From Rhodospirillales bacterium BBD 1991-14 (GTDB lineage Bacteria > Pseudomonadota > Alphaproteobacteria > Kiloniellales > Kiloniellaceae), in NCBI GenBank assembly GCA_001657395.1, contig LYSY01000001.1:806001-870000 (forward strand): a DNA stretch of 64,000 nucleotides, read 5' to 3'. Below, piece after piece: positions 1 to 10,993 of the stretch (within the stretch, counting starts at the first letter, position 1; every line of letters starts with the position of its first letter). The notes under the pieces are model-generated. The model saw nothing but the letters and a program-made list of their open reading frames with translations, was not told where the DNA came from and made no database searches. The position numbers and the translations under genes are program-made.

Positions 1-306
1 GAGCACGCGGATGTACTGGCCGCGCAACGGCACCTCGATCCCCAGCAGGCGCTCGACGCCGAGAGCAAAAGCGTGCTCCTGGTTCATCGGCGCGACGTAG
101 TCGAGCCGGTCGAAGTAGGGCACGGCCTGCAGATAGGTCTTGTACTCAATCAGCTTCTCGGTGCCCCGATGCAGCAGCCCGATGTGCGGATCGGCGCGCT
201 CGATTATCTCGCCGTCCATCTCCAGGACCAGGCGCAACACGCCGTGGGCGGCAGGATGCTGTGGGCCGAAGTTGAGCGTCAGCGGCTTGATCTGGACTTC
301 ACCCAT
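1..306 (-). CDS. nuoD: NADH-quinone oxidoreductase subunit D, N-terminal part (window edge)
   Basis: This is the first 102 codons of the 49-kDa subunit of respiratory complex I, which with NuoC lines the quinone site in the peripheral arm at the cytoplasmic face of the inner membrane. The reading frame contains the family hallmarks [28 protein letters not shown] and the YFDRLDYV segment. The ATG overlaps the TGA of nuoC by one base, so the two are translationally coupled. The gene continues beyond base 1 and is cut by the window, not broken. Confidence 0.95.
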   Translation of the reverse strand, partial: MGEVQIKPLTLNFGPQHPAAHGVLRLVLEMDGEIIERADPHIGLLHRGTEKLIEYKTYLQAVPYFDRLDYVAPMNQEHAFALGVERLLGIEVPLRGQYIRVL

Positions 307-929
307 CAGGCGCCCTCCTCCTGGGTCTTCTCGGCCTCGGCCTTTTCATCGCCCGGCAGGCGCAGCATGCCCTCCCAGGGGCTGAGGAAGTCGAAGTGCC
401 GGAACTCCTGCGGCAGTTTCACGGGCTCATAGACAACCCGCTTTTGCTGTTCGTCGTAGCGCACTTCCTTGAAGCCGGTAAGCGGGAAGTCCTTGCGCAG
501 CGGATGTCCCTCGAAGCCGTAGTCGGTCAGAATGCGGCGCAGGTCGGGATGGCCGGCGAAGAACACTCCGAACATGTCCCAGGCCTCGCGCTCCAGCCAG
601 ATCGCCGAGGAGAACACGCCCGCCACAGAGTCGACCGGGCTGCGCTCGTCCGTGGTCAGCTTGACGCGAATGCGCTGGTTCAGCTTCAGGGACAGCAGAT
701 TGTAGACCAACTCCAAGCGGTCCGGCTGTTCCGGGCGGTCGACGGCCGTGATGTCCATAAGCTGCTTGAACTGACAGTTCTGGTCGTCGCGCAGAAGCGT
801 CAGCACCTTTATCAGCGATGCCCGGGTGGTCAGCAGATTCAACTGACCGTGCCCGATCTCCTGACCCTCCAGGTCATCGGCCAGGGCCGTCGAAAGGTAT
901 TCGCCAAGATCCCGCAGCGCTTCGATCAT
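306..929 (-). CDS. nuoC: NADH-quinone oxidoreductase subunit C
   Basis: This 207-residue protein is the 30-kDa subunit of complex I, part of the hydrophilic connecting arm. The diagnostic stretch [38 protein letters not shown] lies around residues 113-150 (quoted in pieces by family: [28 protein letters not shown]). A short acidic C-terminal tail ([13 protein letters not shown]) follows the conserved domain. It sits between nuoB (43-base gap) and nuoD (one-base overlap), the standard order A-B-C-D of an alphaproteobacterial nuo operon. Confidence 0.96.
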   Translation of the reverse strand: MIEALRDLGEYLSTALADDLEGQEIGHGQLNLLTTRASLIKVLTLLRDDQNCQFKQLMDITAVDRPEQPDRLELVYNLLSLKLNQRIRVKLTTDERSPVDSVAGVFSSAIWLEREAWDMFGVFFAGHPDLRRILTDYGFEGHPLRKDFPLTGFKEVRYDEQQKRVVYEPVKLPQEFRHFDFLSPWEGMLRLPGDEKAEAEKTQEEGA

Positions 930-971
930 CGGACTTCGGCTCTTCCTCTTAAAGACAGTGTCGTCTGCCGC

Positions 972-1541
972 TCAGCGAACGATGGCTGCAGAGCGTTTGA
1001 TCTTCTTCTGCAGCTGAATGATGCCGTAGAGCAGCGCTTCGGCCGTCGGCGGGCAGCCCGGAACGTAGATGTCCACCGGCACGATCCGGTCGCAGCCCCG
1101 CACCACCGAGTAGGAGTAGTGGTAGTAGCCGCCGCCGTTGGCACAGGAGCCCATGGAAAGCACCCAGCGCGGCTCGGGCATCTGGTCGTAGACCTTGCGC
1201 AGCGCGGGGGCCATCTTGTTGGTGAGCGTTCCGGCAACGATCATCACGTCTGACTGCCGCGGGCTGGGGCGGAAGAACATGCCGAAACGGTCCAGGTCGT
1301 AGCGGCTGCAGGCGGTGTGCATCATCTCCACAGCGCAGCAGGCCAGCCCGAAGGTCATGGGCCAGAGAGACCCGGACTGGGCCCAGGCGGCCAGCTTGTC
1401 CATCTGCGCGACCACGAAACCCTTGTCGGAAATCTCCTCGGCAACCCGGCTGATCACGGCATCCTGTGCGGCCCCTGGGGCCAGGGGCGAGTCGCTGCGG
1501 GCAGCGGCGGCGGCGGAGGGGTCCAATCGCTCTACTCCCAT
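972..1541 (-). CDS. nuoB: NADH-quinone oxidoreductase subunit B
   Basis: This is the 20-kDa subunit of complex I that carries the terminal cluster N2. The cluster ligands are visible: the adjacent cysteine pair in [11 protein letters not shown], the cysteine of [14 protein letters not shown] and that of [15 protein letters not shown] chose the ATG at 1541, which has GGGAG seven bases upstream and overlaps the end of nuoA by 10 bases. A GTG at 1562 would add seven residues. The Ala/Ser-rich first 30 residues are an ordinary variable extension. The protein is 189 residues, close to the family norm. Confidence 0.95.
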   Translation of the reverse strand: MGVERLDPSAAAAARSDSPLAPGAAQDAVISRVAEEISDKGFVVAQMDKLAAWAQSGSLWPMTFGLACCAVEMMHTACSRYDLDRFGMFFRPSPRQSDVMIVAGTLTNKMAPALRKVYDQMPEPRWVLSMGSCANGGGYYHYSYSVVRGCDRIVPVDIYVPGCPPTAEALLYGIIQLQKKIKRSAAIVR

Positions 1542-1897
1542 TCCAAGGCTCCCTTCTTCCACTCGTAGATGAAGCCGATCGTCAGGATCCCCAGGAAGAT
1601 CACCATGGACCAGAACCCGAAGAGCCCGATGTCGCCCAGGGCCACGGCCCAGGGAAAGAGAAAGGCGACTTCAAGATCGAAAATGATGAAGAGGATGGCG
1701 ACGAGATAGAAACGGACGTCAAACCGGCTGCGGGCGTCATCAAAAGCCTCGAAGCCGCACTCGTAGGCCGAGACCTTCTCGGAGTCCGGGCGCTGCCGGG
1801 CCAGAATGTAGGAGGCAGCCACGATCAGCACCGCAAGAGCCACTGCGATCCCGAGAAACATCAGGATCGGCAGGTACTCAGCCAACAAAGCATTCAT
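1532..1897 (-). CDS. nuoA: NADH-quinone oxidoreductase subunit A
   Basis: This 121-residue inner-membrane subunit of complex I has three predicted transmembrane helices (about residues 10-30, 63-83 and 92-112). It contains the conserved [20 protein letters not shown] loop after the first helix, whose cysteine is the classic conformational marker of the subunit. It is the first gene of the nuo operon. The 330 bases upstream up to tRNA-Asp should hold the operon promoter, but I cannot assign its boxes. Confidence 0.96.
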   Translation of the reverse strand: MNALLAEYLPILMFLGIAVALAVLIVAASYILARQRPDSEKVSAYECGFEAFDDARSRFDVRFYLVAILFIIFDLEVAFLFPWAVALGDIGLFGFWSMVIFLGILTIGFIYEWKKGALEWE

Positions 1898-2227
1898 GCT
1901 TCACTCTCCTGCCCGCCATTGAAGGCGTGTCTTTCCGGCCGGCTTTGTGATGATTTTGGTGCAGCAAACCAGCGAAGGTTTACTGCCGCAAGCAATGCTG
2001 CAATGCAAGGTCATTCGTCCGGCGCAACTCCCATCGCCGTCATATACTGGAAATATAGGGCGGAAGGGATTCCCGGGAAAGCGCCAATCCCCCTGATTTT
2101 GGGGCCGCGCGTCCTTCTGTCGCGTGGATACGGCAAGGGCTTCAGGCCGCCCTCTACCGGGCCTTTCCTTGGCCTTTCCTCGGTCGACGCACCGGGGTCC
2201 GGCACCGCGCTGCTATGGTCGGGAGAA
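1898..2227. other. Intergenic region upstream of nuoA
   Basis: This 330-base stretch separates nuoA from tRNA-Asp. It must contain the nuo promoter and the end of the tRNA-Asp transcript. I see no convincing gene, riboswitch or operator in it. Confidence 0.5.
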
Positions 2228-2304
<77 letters not shown>

Positions 2305-2636
2305 GTAGCTGGGACGCGGTGATGTACTCCACCGCCCGGCGGGTGTCAAGCAGCGCGAAGCCATGCCGATGCGTATATTCCCCCTGATTTGCCTATGGGA
2401 ATGCCGAACCCGGACGTGACCCTGAGACAGGGTCGGGAAACCTCCGGTAGCCCACCGTCCATCCCCTGCCGGCGACTATGCCGTCCAAGGTCTTAACGCT
2501 TTCGAAAGATTCGCGGCACCGCGCCGGGACCGGGCTGACGGGGCTTGTCCACGCGCTGTCGCAGAGAAGGTCGCAGGGGCCGCAGAGGGGGCCGCAGAGG
2601 GGGCCGCAGAGGGGGAGGCAAAGGCTCGGGAAGGGG
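2305..2636. other. Spacer between tRNA-Asp and tRNA-Val
   Basis: This 332-base gap has no gene I can support. Its one distinctive item is the short tandem repeat at 2576-2623, annotated separately. Confidence 0.5.
2576..2623. repeat. Four-unit 12-bp tandem repeat
   Basis: Three identical copies of GGGGCCGCAGAG are followed by a degenerate fourth (GGGGAGGCAAAG). The array ends 13 bases from the 3' end of tRNA-Val, that is, downstream of that tRNA's transcript. It probably arose by slippage; no function is apparent. Confidence 0.8.
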
Positions 2637-2712
2637 TGGTGGGCGGTGACGGGATCGAACCGCCGACACTCGCGGTGTAAACGCGATGCTCTGCCAGCTG
2701 AGCTAACCGCCC
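2637..2712 (-). tRNA. tRNA-Val (TAC)
   Basis: The minus strand gives a 76-base cloverleaf. The acceptor stem is GGGCGGT/ACCGCCC and the discriminator A is followed by encoded CCA. The anticodon stem TCGCG/CGCGA holds the loop TTTACAC with anticodon TAC. It lies between tRNA-Asp and hupB on the same strand. Confidence 0.97.
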
Positions 2713-2882
2713 GAAGAGACTGTGGCAGCGCCGCTGCCCGATCCGGACGCCGTGGCCCCGGAGGCGTCGGCTTCCGCTGCCGTGCCGGAGACCCGGGATC
2801 GCGGCAGAAGCCCAAAATAGCACCGGCCGCCTCCGATGCAAGCGGGGCGGCCGGCAGCTTCTTGCAAGCTTGTGCAGGCGGT

Positions 2883-3155
2883 TTAGTTCACCGCGTCTTT
2901 CAGGCCCTTACCGGCCTTGAACTTCGGCTGCATGGACGCAGCAATCTGAATCGGCTCACCGGTGCGCGGGTTGCGCCCCTGAGAAGCAGCGCGCTTCGTC
3001 ACGGTAAAGGTGCCAAAGCCGACGAGGCGCACCTCGTTGCCGGACTTCAAAGACTCGGTGATTGCATCGAAGACGCCATCGACCGACTTCGTCGCATCAG
3101 CCTTCGACAGACCCGTCTTATCCGCGACAACTGCTACCAGATCATTCTTGTTCAC
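2883..3155 (-). CDS. hupB: DNA-binding protein HU
   Basis: This 90-residue histone-like protein bends and compacts DNA in the nucleoid. It starts MNKNDLVAVVADKTGLSKAD and has the family signature GFGTFTVTKRAASQGRNPRTGEPI around residues 46-70, including the RNPRTG tip that inserts into the minor groove. Length matches bacterial HU exactly. It is downstream of lon in the same orientation with a 195-base AT-leaning gap, long enough for its own promoter; the lon-hupB order is common in Proteobacteria. Confidence 0.97.
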   Translation of the reverse strand: MNKNDLVAVVADKTGLSKADATKSVDGVFDAITESLKSGNEVRLVGFGTFTVTKRAASQGRNPRTGEPIQIAASMQPKFKAGKGLKDAVN

Positions 3156-3350
3156 GTGGACCCCCTTCTAAACAGTAGGGATTAGGAAGTGCAGAGAGAT
3201 AAAGAAAACCGCTCCGAGGAGGCCCAAATTGTAGATCGCTAAATCAGACACAGTCAACGTGAGAAGCGCAGAAATGCAGGGGTTTTAGCCGGTATTGAGC
3301 TAAAGAACCCCCACAAATCAGCAAACGAATCGGCGATTTCCGAGTCGCGT

Positions 3351-5762
3351 CTAGTGTGTCAGGACACCGGAGCGACCGCCCTCACCTTCCCGCGCCCGAG
3401 TCGCGCCAACGTCCTCATCCGATTCGTTCCATTCGATCGGCGTGAGTTTTTCGACCAGCGCACGCTCCAGCACTTCGTCGACGGTCGAGGTCGGAATGAT
3501 CTCCATACCGCGCTTCACGTTGTCGGGAATGTCGGCGAGATCCTTCTCGTTCTCCTTGGGAATGAGAACGGTTTTGATGTTGGCACGCAGAGCCGCCAGC
3601 AGCTTTTCCTTCAAGCCGCCGATCGGCAGCACGCGCCCGCGCAGCGTCACCTCGCCGGTCATGGCGACGTCGCGGCGCACCGCGTTGCCGGTGAGCACCG
3701 ATACGATCGCCGTCACCATGGCTACGCCGGCGGAAGGACCGTCCTTCGGCGTTGCCCCTTCGGGCACGTGCACGTGGATGTCCTTGCGCTCGAACAGAGT
3801 GGGCTTGATGCCGTAGTCGACGGCCCGGCTCTTCACATAGGATTCGGCGGCCTGGATCGACTCCTTCATCACGTCGCCCAGCTTGCCGGTCGCCGTCACC
3901 TTGCCCTTGCCCGGCAGCGTGACGGCCTCGATCGACAACAGTTCGCCGCCCACCTCCGTCCAGGCCAGACCGGTGGACACGCCCACCATATCTTCCTGCT
4001 CGGCCTCACCGTGGCGATACCGCGGCACGCCGGCGAACTTGGCCAGGTTGCGGCGGTTCACCGCGACAACCTTGGTCTTGCCCATGGCGATCTCCTTGAC
4101 CGCCTTGCGCACCAGACCGGCAATCTCGCGCTCCAGGTTTCTGACCCCGGCCTCACGGGTATAGAGGCGGATGAGATCGCGCAGCGCCTGTTCGGAGATC
4201 GACCATTCTTCCGGCTTGATGCCGTGGTCCTTCATCTGCTTTGGGATCAGATACCGCACCGCGATCTGCGTCTTCTCGTCCTCGGTGTAACCGGGGATGC
4301 GGATCACCTCCATGCGGTCGAGCAGCGGGCCCGGCATCCGCAGGGTGTTCGCCGTCGTCACGAACATCACGTCCGAAAGATCGTAGTCGACCTCCAGATA
4401 GTGATCGTTGAAGCTGCTGTTCTGTTCGGGATCGAGCACCTCCAGCAACGCCGAGGAGGGATCGCCGCGCCAGTCGGCGCCCAACTTGTCGACCTCGTCG
4501 AGCAGGAACAGCGGGTTCGACGACTTCGCCTTCTTCATGCTCTGGATCACCTTGCCCGGCATCGAGCCGATGTAGGTGCGGCGATGACCACGCACCTCGG
4601 CCTCGTCGCGCACACCGCCCAGGCTCATGCGCACGAAGTTGCGCCCCGTTGCCTTGGCGATGGACTTGCCCAGCGAGGTCTTGCCCACGCCCGGCGGTCC
4701 GACGAGGCAAAGGATCGGGCCCTTCACCTTCTTCATGCGCTGCTGCACGGCCAGGTACTCCAGGATGCGTTCCTTGACCTTCTCCAGGCCATAGTGGTCG
4801 GCGTCCAGGATCTCCTGGGCGTTGTTGATGTCGCGCTTGATCTTGGTGCGCTTCTTCCAGGGGATCGAGAGGATCCAGTCCAGGTAGTTGCGCACGACAG
4901 TGGCTTCCGCCGACATCGGGCTCATGGACCGCAGCTTCTTCAGCTCCGCCATAGCCTTTTCGTTGGCTTCCTTGGAGAGCTTCGTGGACTTGATGCGCTC
5001 CTCGATCTCGGCCAGTTCGTCGCGGCCGTCCTCGCCCTCGCCCAGCTCCTTCTGGATGGCCTTCAGCTGCTCATTCAGATAGTACTCGCGCTGGGTCTTC
5101 TCCATCTGCCGCTTGACGCGGTTGCGGATGCGCTTTTCGACCTGAAGAACGCCGATCTCGCCTTCCATGAAGGCATAGACCTTTTCCAGACGGTCGCTGA
5201 CGGTCTCGCTCTCCAGAAGCTCCTGCTTCTCGGGAATCTTGAGCGCCAGATGCGAAGCCACCGTGTCCGCAAGCTTGCTGAAGTCGTCGATCTGATTGAT
5301 CGACACCAGCACTTCCGGCGGGATCTTCTTGTTCAGCTTGATGTACTGCTCGAACTGCGAGACCACCGTACGGGCCAGTGCGTCCAGCTCGCGGTCGTCG
5401 CCGTCGTCGTCCTGGACGATCTCCGCATGGGCCTGAAAGAAGTCCTCGGTGTCCGCATACTTGGTGATGCGCGCGCGCTGGCCGCCTTCGACCAGCACCT
5501 TCACCGTCCCGTCCGGCAGCTTGAGCAGTTGCAGCACGGTGCCGATGGTGCCGACCGAGTAGATGTCCGGCGGTGTCGGGTCGTCCTGGGCCGCGTTCTT
5601 CTGCGTCACCAGCAGGATCTGCTTGTCGTCCTTCATCACATCTTCGAGGGCGCGCACGGATTTGTCGCGGCCGACGAAGAGCGGCACGATCATGTGTGGA
5701 AAGACCACGATGTCCCGCAGGGGCAGGACCGGGAAGAGATTGCCGCGGGCGAGTTCCAACAT
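3351..5762 (-). CDS. lon: ATP-dependent protease Lon
   Basis: Lon is a soluble homohexameric AAA+ serine protease that degrades misfolded and regulatory proteins. The 803 residues show an N-terminal substrate-binding domain ([22 protein letters not shown] at about 11-32), Walker A GPPGVGKT at 355-362 and Walker [11 protein letters not shown] at 418-427. The protease domain has the Ser-Lys dyad: S677 in DGPSAGVAM and K720 in [10 protein letters not shown], the same 43-residue spacing as in E. coli. The ATG at 5762 has AGAGG just upstream. It follows clpX with a 144-base gap that contains a hairpin at 5863-5883. Confidence 0.98.
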   Translation of the reverse strand: MLELARGNLFPVLPLRDIVVFPHMIVPLFVGRDKSVRALEDVMKDDKQILLVTQKNAAQDDPTPPDIYSVGTIGTVLQLLKLPDGTVKVLVEGGQRARITKYADTEDFFQAHAEIVQDDDGDDRELDALARTVVSQFEQYIKLNKKIPPEVLVSINQIDDFSKLADTVASHLALKIPEKQELLESETVSDRLEKVYAFMEGEIGVLQVEKRIRNRVKRQMEKTQREYYLNEQLKAIQKELGEGEDGRDELAEIEERIKSTKLSKEANEKAMAELKKLRSMSPMSAEATVVRNYLDWILSIPWKKRTKIKRDINNAQEILDADHYGLEKVKERILEYLAVQQRMKKVKGPILCLVGPPGVGKTSLGKSIAKATGRNFVRMSLGGVRDEAEVRGHRRTYIGSMPGKVIQSMKKAKSSNPLFLLDEVDKLGADWRGDPSSALLEVLDPEQNSSFNDHYLEVDYDLSDVMFVTTANTLRMPGPLLDRMEVIRIPGYTEDEKTQIAVRYLIPKQMKDHGIKPEEWSISEQALRDLIRLYTREAGVRNLEREIAGLVRKAVKEIAMGKTKVVAVNRRNLAKFAGVPRYRHGEAEQEDMVGVSTGLAWTEVGGELLSIEAVTLPGKGKVTATGKLGDVMKESIQAAESYVKSRAVDYGIKPTLFERKDIHVHVPEGATPKDGPSAGVAMVTAIVSVLTGNAVRRDVAMTGEVTLRGRVLPIGGLKEKLLAALRANIKTVLIPKENEKDLADIPDNVKRGMEIIPTSTVDEVLERALVEKLTPIEWNESDEDVGATRAREGEGGRSGVLTH

Positions 5763-5862
5763 AATACCTCTTATGAGATTACGAGCCGGACAGGGAGGGT
5801 TCCGGCAAACACCCAGAATGGACGGAGTCTACCGCATTTCGATTTAAAAATTGTAGATTCTG

Positions 5863-5883
5863 ACCGGGACTTCAAGGCCCGGT
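5863..5883 (-). terminator. Hairpin between clpX and lon, possible weak terminator
   Basis: Read on the minus strand, ACCGGG and CCCGGT form a 6-bp perfect stem around a 9-base loop CCTTGAAGT, 24 bases after the clpX stop. A T-run (TTTTT) comes only about 16 bases later, so termination would be weak. The loop also carries CTTGAA, the -35 core of sigma-32 promoters, so the element may be part of a lon promoter instead. Confidence 0.35.
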
Positions 5884-5906
5884 ATTAACCATGGTAAATC
5901 AGGCGC

Positions 5907-7172
<1,266 letters not shown>

Positions 7173-7449
7173 ACCGCTTTTCTAGAGGCCAGTTCCGCAC
7201 GGTGCCATGTTAGTCAAACGCCCCGTGCCCGCACAACGACAAAAACCAGCCTTGCCGGCTTCCTCGTACGTGCCGCCCGGCTTGGCGCCAACACGACAAT
7301 TTGAGCCTAATTGCCAGGGCTCAACAATCCCTTAATGAAAAGGTTAACGTCCCTTCGCGCACCAACAATCTTGCCGATCCTGGCCGGCCTGGGGGGCCGG
7401 CCTTTGCCGGGATGCCGGCGCGCGGGGCCGCGCCCCCCAGCCGACCTTA

Positions 7450-8124
7450 CTAGTCGATCTTGTCGGGATGGGAGGTCGCTTCCAGTTCGTCGCTCGGACG
7501 CTGCGAGACCACCTCGTCGATCAGCCCGAATTCCTTGGCCTCTTCCGGCGACATGAAGTTGTCGCGCTCCATCGAGGCCTCGACCGTGGCCAGGTCCTGG
7601 CCGCAGTGCTTGACGTAGATCTCATTCAGCCGGCTGCGCGTGCGCAGAATATCTTCGGCGTGGATCTGGATGTCCGTCACCTGTCCCTGGTAGCCGCCGG
7701 AGGGCTGGTGGATCATGATCTTCGAGTTGGGCAGCGCGAAGCGCTTGCCCGCCGCCCCGGCCATCAACAGCAGCGACCCCGCGGAGGCCGCCTGGCCGAT
7801 GCAGACGGTGTGCACATCCGGGCGCACGTACTGCATGGTGTCATACATCGCCAAACCCGACGTCACGACGCCGCCCGGGGAGTTGATGTAGAAGAAGATG
7901 TCCTGGTTCGGGTTCTCGGACTCCAGATAGAGCAGCTGGGCGCAGATCAGGCTGGCCACCGCATCGTGCACCGGGCCGGTCAGGAAGATGATACGCTCCT
8001 TCAACAGGCGCGAATAGATGTCGTAGGCGCGCTCCCCGCGGCTGGTCTGTTCGACCACCATGGGGACCAGGGTGTTCATCACCGTTTCTTGATGCTTCAT
8101 GACCGGATCGGACAGATAACTCAT
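7450..8124 (-). CDS. clpP: ATP-dependent Clp protease proteolytic subunit
   Basis: ClpP is the serine peptidase that forms the double-heptamer chamber used by ClpX and ClpA. The catalytic triad is S114 (GQAASAG), H139 (IMIHQPSGG) and D188 (MERDNF); the 25- and 49-residue spacings equal those of E. coli. The chosen ATG at 8124 has AGGA six bases upstream. It gives a 15-residue extension before [11 protein letters not shown], where many homologues begin after the propeptide. It follows tig by 120 bases, with a sigma-32-like promoter in that gap. Confidence 0.97.
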   Translation of the reverse strand: MSYLSDPVMKHQETVMNTLVPMVVEQTSRGERAYDIYSRLLKERIIFLTGPVHDAVASLICAQLLYLESENPNQDIFFYINSPGGVVTSGLAMYDTMQYVRPDVHTVCIGQAASAGSLLLMAGAAGKRFALPNSKIMIHQPSGGYQGQVTDIQIHAEDILRTRSRLNEIYVKHCGQDLATVEASMERDNFMSPEEAKEFGLIDEVVSQRPSDELEATSHPDKID

Positions 8125-8168
8125 GGACCTTCCTCTGATGCGGGTGCGCCTCGGCGCAGCATGAACTC

Positions 8169-8197
8169 ACTTGGGGTCGGCGGGCTGTGACGACAAG
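8169..8197 (-). promoter_or_regulatory. Candidate sigma-32 (heat-shock) promoter of clpP
   Basis: On the minus strand CTTG (8197-8194) is followed after 17 bases by CCCCAAGT (8176-8169). The E. coli-type consensus is CTTGAA, 13-17 bases, CCCCATnT. The boxes would place the start of transcription about 35 bases before clpP, a sensible leader. The match is partial, so this is inference from motif and from the known heat-shock control of clpP. Confidence 0.4.
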
Positions 8198-8244
8198 TTC
8201 ACGGCGGGGCGGCGTTGCCGGCCCTGGTGCCCGCAGACCCCGTC

Positions 8245-9717
8245 TTAAGAGGGTTCCTCGTCTTCCTTCGCCTCGTCAGCCGCATCCTGCGTTTCGGTTT
8301 TCTTTGCCTTGCCTTGGGATTTCTTCTGGGCCTTCCCGGCCGCCTTTTTCGCGGGCTTCTTGTCCCCTTCGGCCTGCTTCTCGGCCGCAGCGGCGTCCTT
8401 CTCTTCCTCCTCGCGCAGCTGTTCGGGCGAGACCTCGCGCTCCGTGACCTTTGCCAGATCGATGATGAAGTCGATCACCTTGTCTTCGAACAGCGGCGCG
8501 CGAAGCTGGGCCAGCGCTTCCGGGTTTGCCTTGTAGAATTCCAGGACCTGCTGCTCCTGTCCGGGATGGCGCTGGGCCTCCTGGAACAGGGCGCGGTTCA
8601 CCTCCTCCTGGGCGACATCGATCTGGTTGAGGCGGCCAACCTCGGACAGCAGCAGACCAAGTCGGACACGGCGCTCGGCGATGGTCCGGTACTCGCCCTT
8701 GATGGCGTCCTCGTCCTTGCCTTCGTCGTCCGGATCGACGTTGCCCTTTTCACGGTCGGCTTCGACCTGGCGCCAGATCGCTTCGAATTCCAGATCGACC
8801 ATGCTCTCCGGCACGCCGAAGTCGTGCGCGTCGGCAAGCTGGTCCAGGATCTGCCGCTTCAGGCGCATGCGCGAGAGACCTTCGTAGTCGGCGCCGAGGC
8901 GCTCTTTCACCTTGTCACGCAGGTCTTCGACGCTCTCCGCGCCCATGGACTTGGCGAGTTCGTCGTTCATCTCCGCCGGCACGGCCTCGCGGATTTCCTT
9001 GATGGTGCACTGGAAGACCGCCGGCTGGCCCGCCAGCTTCTCGTTGCCGTAGGCTTCCGGAAAGGTCACGTTGACCTCGCGGGTCTCGCCGGCCTCGGTC
9101 CCGATCAGCTGATCCTCAAAGCCCTCGATAAAGCTGCTGGATCCCAGTTCCAGATGATGGTCATCGGCAGCCATCCCGGGCAGCGCCTCGCCATGGACCG
9201 TTCCCTTGAAGTCCAGCACGAGGATGTCGCCCGCCTCCGCCTTGCGCGGCGTCTCCAGGGGCTTGGACTCCTTGCGCGCCGAAGCCAGCCGCTCCATGGC
9301 CGCGTCGAGATCCCCTTCCGGAACCGCAACGCGCAGCCGCTCGAGTTCGATCGTCGAGAAATCCATCGGCTCGATCTCGGGCAGCAGCTCGATCGCCATG
9401 CTGTATTCGAGGTCCTTACCGTCGTCGAAGGACACGATTTCGATCTTCGGCTGAACGGCGGGGCGCAGTCCCCGCTCGTTGAGCGCCTGGGCCGAAGAGT
9501 CGGTTACGGCACGTTCCAGCACCTCGCCCATAACCGAGGGTCCATAGCGCTGTTTGAGAAGCTTGATCGGCGCCTTGCCCGGACGGAACCCGGGGATCTT
9601 CACCCGCGCGCTCAACTCCCGAAGCCGCGCTTCAACTTTCTCGCCTATCTCTTTGGCGCCAATAACGACTTTGAAGTCGCGCTTCAAGCCTTCGCTGCTT
9701 ACTTCCGTGACCTGCAT
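8245..9717 (-). CDS. tig: Trigger factor, ribosome-associated chaperone and prolyl isomerase
   Basis: Trigger factor binds ribosomal protein L23 at the exit tunnel and shields nascent chains. The 490-residue protein starts MQVTEVSSEGLKRDFKVVI and carries the ribosome-binding signature GFRPGKAP near residue 43. A central FKBP-type domain (GDILVLDFKGT onward, about 160-245) and a helical C-terminal domain follow. It ends in an unusually long Lys/Ala/Glu-rich tail of about 60 residues, longer than in E. coli (432 residues). The order tig-clpP-clpX-lon is a conserved quality-control cluster. Confidence 0.96.
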   Translation of the reverse strand: MQVTEVSSEGLKRDFKVVIGAKEIGEKVEARLRELSARVKIPGFRPGKAPIKLLKQRYGPSVMGEVLERAVTDSSAQALNERGLRPAVQPKIEIVSFDDGKDLEYSMAIELLPEIEPMDFSTIELERLRVAVPEGDLDAAMERLASARKESKPLETPRKAEAGDILVLDFKGTVHGEALPGMAADDHHLELGSSSFIEGFEDQLIGTEAGETREVNVTFPEAYGNEKLAGQPAVFQCTIKEIREAVPAEMNDELAKSMGAESVEDLRDKVKERLGADYEGLSRMRLKRQILDQLADAHDFGVPESMVDLEFEAIWRQVEADREKGNVDPDDEGKDEDAIKGEYRTIAERRVRLGLLLSEVGRLNQIDVAQEEVNRALFQEAQRHPGQEQQVLEFYKANPEALAQLRAPLFEDKVIDFIIDLAKVTEREVSPEQLREEEEKDAAAAEKQAEGDKKPAKKAAGKAQKKSQGKAKKTETQDAADEAKEDEEPS

Positions 9718-9814
9718 AATCGGCTAGGCCTTTCCGAGCCTTGTCTTGAGGGGATAAATCCGAGAGGCGCCCGACGTGCCAGGCGGGGCAGTCTTACTCG
9801 CCGCCTCCAGCTGC

Positions 9815-9899
9815 TGGTGCGGGCGGAGGGACTCGAACCCCCACGGATCGCTCCACTGGTACCTAAAACCAGCGCGTCTACCAGTTCCGCCACGCCCGC
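9815..9899 (-). tRNA. tRNA-Leu (TAG)
   Basis: The minus strand gives an 85-base class II tRNA. The acceptor stem is GCGGGCG/CGCCCGC and a long variable arm is present. The anticodon stem CTGGT/ACCAG holds the loop TTTAGGT with anticodon TAG. CCA is encoded. It lies just upstream of tig. Confidence 0.97.
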
Positions 9900-10092
9900 G
9901 CTTTCCGCGGATCGCCGATGTATATCATCGTAGCCGGTCACGCAATAGCAAGCGCACCCCCCTGGCCACACAAAGGAGTGAGATATCCGGCGCTTCGCCG
10001 GTGGTGACGGCACCCGAAGGGCGATGTGGAGCAGGCTGGGGGTTCGAAGGGTGGAACCGGCACCGATAAACCGAAAGCCGGTTGAGGGCGAG

Positions 10093-10431
10093 CTAGGACT
10101 TGATGGGCTCGCAGAAGTGCTCGACGAAGGTCTTCATGCCCAGCACCCGCGGCCCGTCCTCGAAGGGCCGATGTCCGGGCTGATCGATGCGCAGGTCGTA
10201 GCGCACATGCGGCATGCCGAGGATCTCGCAGAGCCCGATGACCGTCGCGGTCTCGGACCGGCCGCTGCCGTCGCTGTGGCGGAAGATACGCCCCGCCTTG
10301 ACGCTGTCCGGATTGGTGCCGCGACGCGAAAACAGGCCGCGCCGGTCGCCGCCCAGCGCTCCGGAGAGCTGCTGCCAGAGGCTGTTCGGACGAGCCGTCG
10401 TCGAGGTCTTATCCTGCCGCGTCGTAAGCAT
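10093..10431 (-). CDS. Conserved small protein, paralogue of the next gene
   Basis: I do not recognise a named family. The 112-residue protein has a basic, Ser/Thr-rich first third and then a compact domain with AGRIFRHSDGSGRSETATVI, ILGMPHVRYDLRI and RVLGMKTFVEHF. The neighbouring gene at 10560-10880 has the same pattern: a G-hydrophobic-aromatic-K/R-R start, ETAxVI, LGxPHVxY, and RxLGLxSFxExF. The pair therefore comes from a duplication. The domain looks like a small all-beta fold with a terminal helix. The ATG at 10431 was chosen because upstream residues do not fit the paralogue; no strong ribosome-binding site is visible. Confidence 0.65.
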   Translation of the reverse strand: MLTTRQDKTSTTARPNSLWQQLSGALGGDRRGLFSRRGTNPDSVKAGRIFRHSDGSGRSETATVIGLCEILGMPHVRYDLRIDQPGHRPFEDGPRVLGMKTFVEHFCEPIKS

Positions 10432-10559
10432 GTAAGGCAGATTAGAGCTAAATCTTTGACGTAGGATTAATGTCGTTCGCAGGCAGCCTTGCGGCATCTG
10501 AAACCGCCCGGGCCGATCTCATCAGACCGATCTCATCAGGCCGGTCTCGAGCGCTGCCG

Positions 10560-10880
10560 CTAGGCGTCGTGCTTGATCTTGGTTTTGGCGCCTTTGTCGG
10601 CCTTGGGCTGTTCCGCGCTGCCGGCCTCACCGCCGATCGACTCGCGGAAGCGTTCCGCGAAGCTTTCCAGCCCCAGGGTGCGGCGCTCTTCATACTTGGC
10701 GAGCCGCGCGCGCTCGACCGAGACCTCGTAGGTCACGTGGGGAATGCCAAGGGCATCACGCCCCACGTCGATCACCCGCGCGGTTTCGACGATGTTGCCT
10801 TCATGGGCGCGCTTGTAGACGCTGCCGACCTTGATCTCGTCGGTGCGTGCCGGTTGTTTGAACCAATGCGCTGCAAGCAT
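10560..10880 (-). CDS. Conserved small protein, paralogue of the preceding gene
   Basis: This 106-residue protein of unrecognised function opens MLAAHWFKQPARTDEIKVGS. Its core has VYKRAHEGNIVETARVIDV, ALGIPHVTYEVSV and RRTLGLESFAERFRESI, and a charged Lys/Ala-rich tail follows. It has no signal peptide or membrane segment, so it is presumably cytoplasmic. It shares its core with the gene 129 bases further along on the same strand (see that entry). The two may be co-transcribed. Confidence 0.72.
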   Translation of the reverse strand: MLAAHWFKQPARTDEIKVGSVYKRAHEGNIVETARVIDVGRDALGIPHVTYEVSVERARLAKYEERRTLGLESFAERFRESIGGEAGSAEQPKADKGAKTKIKHDA

Positions 10881-10993
10881 GATCTCAATACCTTTTCAAT
10901 CAAGGCCACCCCCCGATAAGGCCAATCCTTGACCGTATTAAACCCTATAGTGCGCCTGCAGCCATGAAGTTTTCGTTAACGAATGAGTCCGAA

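Noticed and set aside
3146-3160. TGTTCACGTGGACC at the hupB start as a second parS
   Set aside because: Shares only the CACGTG core; flanks do not match parS and it overlaps the start codon.
3354-5888. 844-codon plus-strand frame opposite lon
   Set aside because: His/Leu/Arg-rich shadow of a well-supported minus-strand gene; many similar long antisense frames occur here because of high GC.
7334-7350. TTAATGAAAAGGTTAA between clpX and clpP as a CtrA box
   Set aside because: Half sites are 8 bases apart and no gene starts suitably close downstream on that side.
7383-7440. GGCCGGCC-rich inverted repeats after clpP as an intrinsic terminator
   Set aside because: Strong GC stems can be drawn but no T-run follows on the minus strand, so the call is not supportable.
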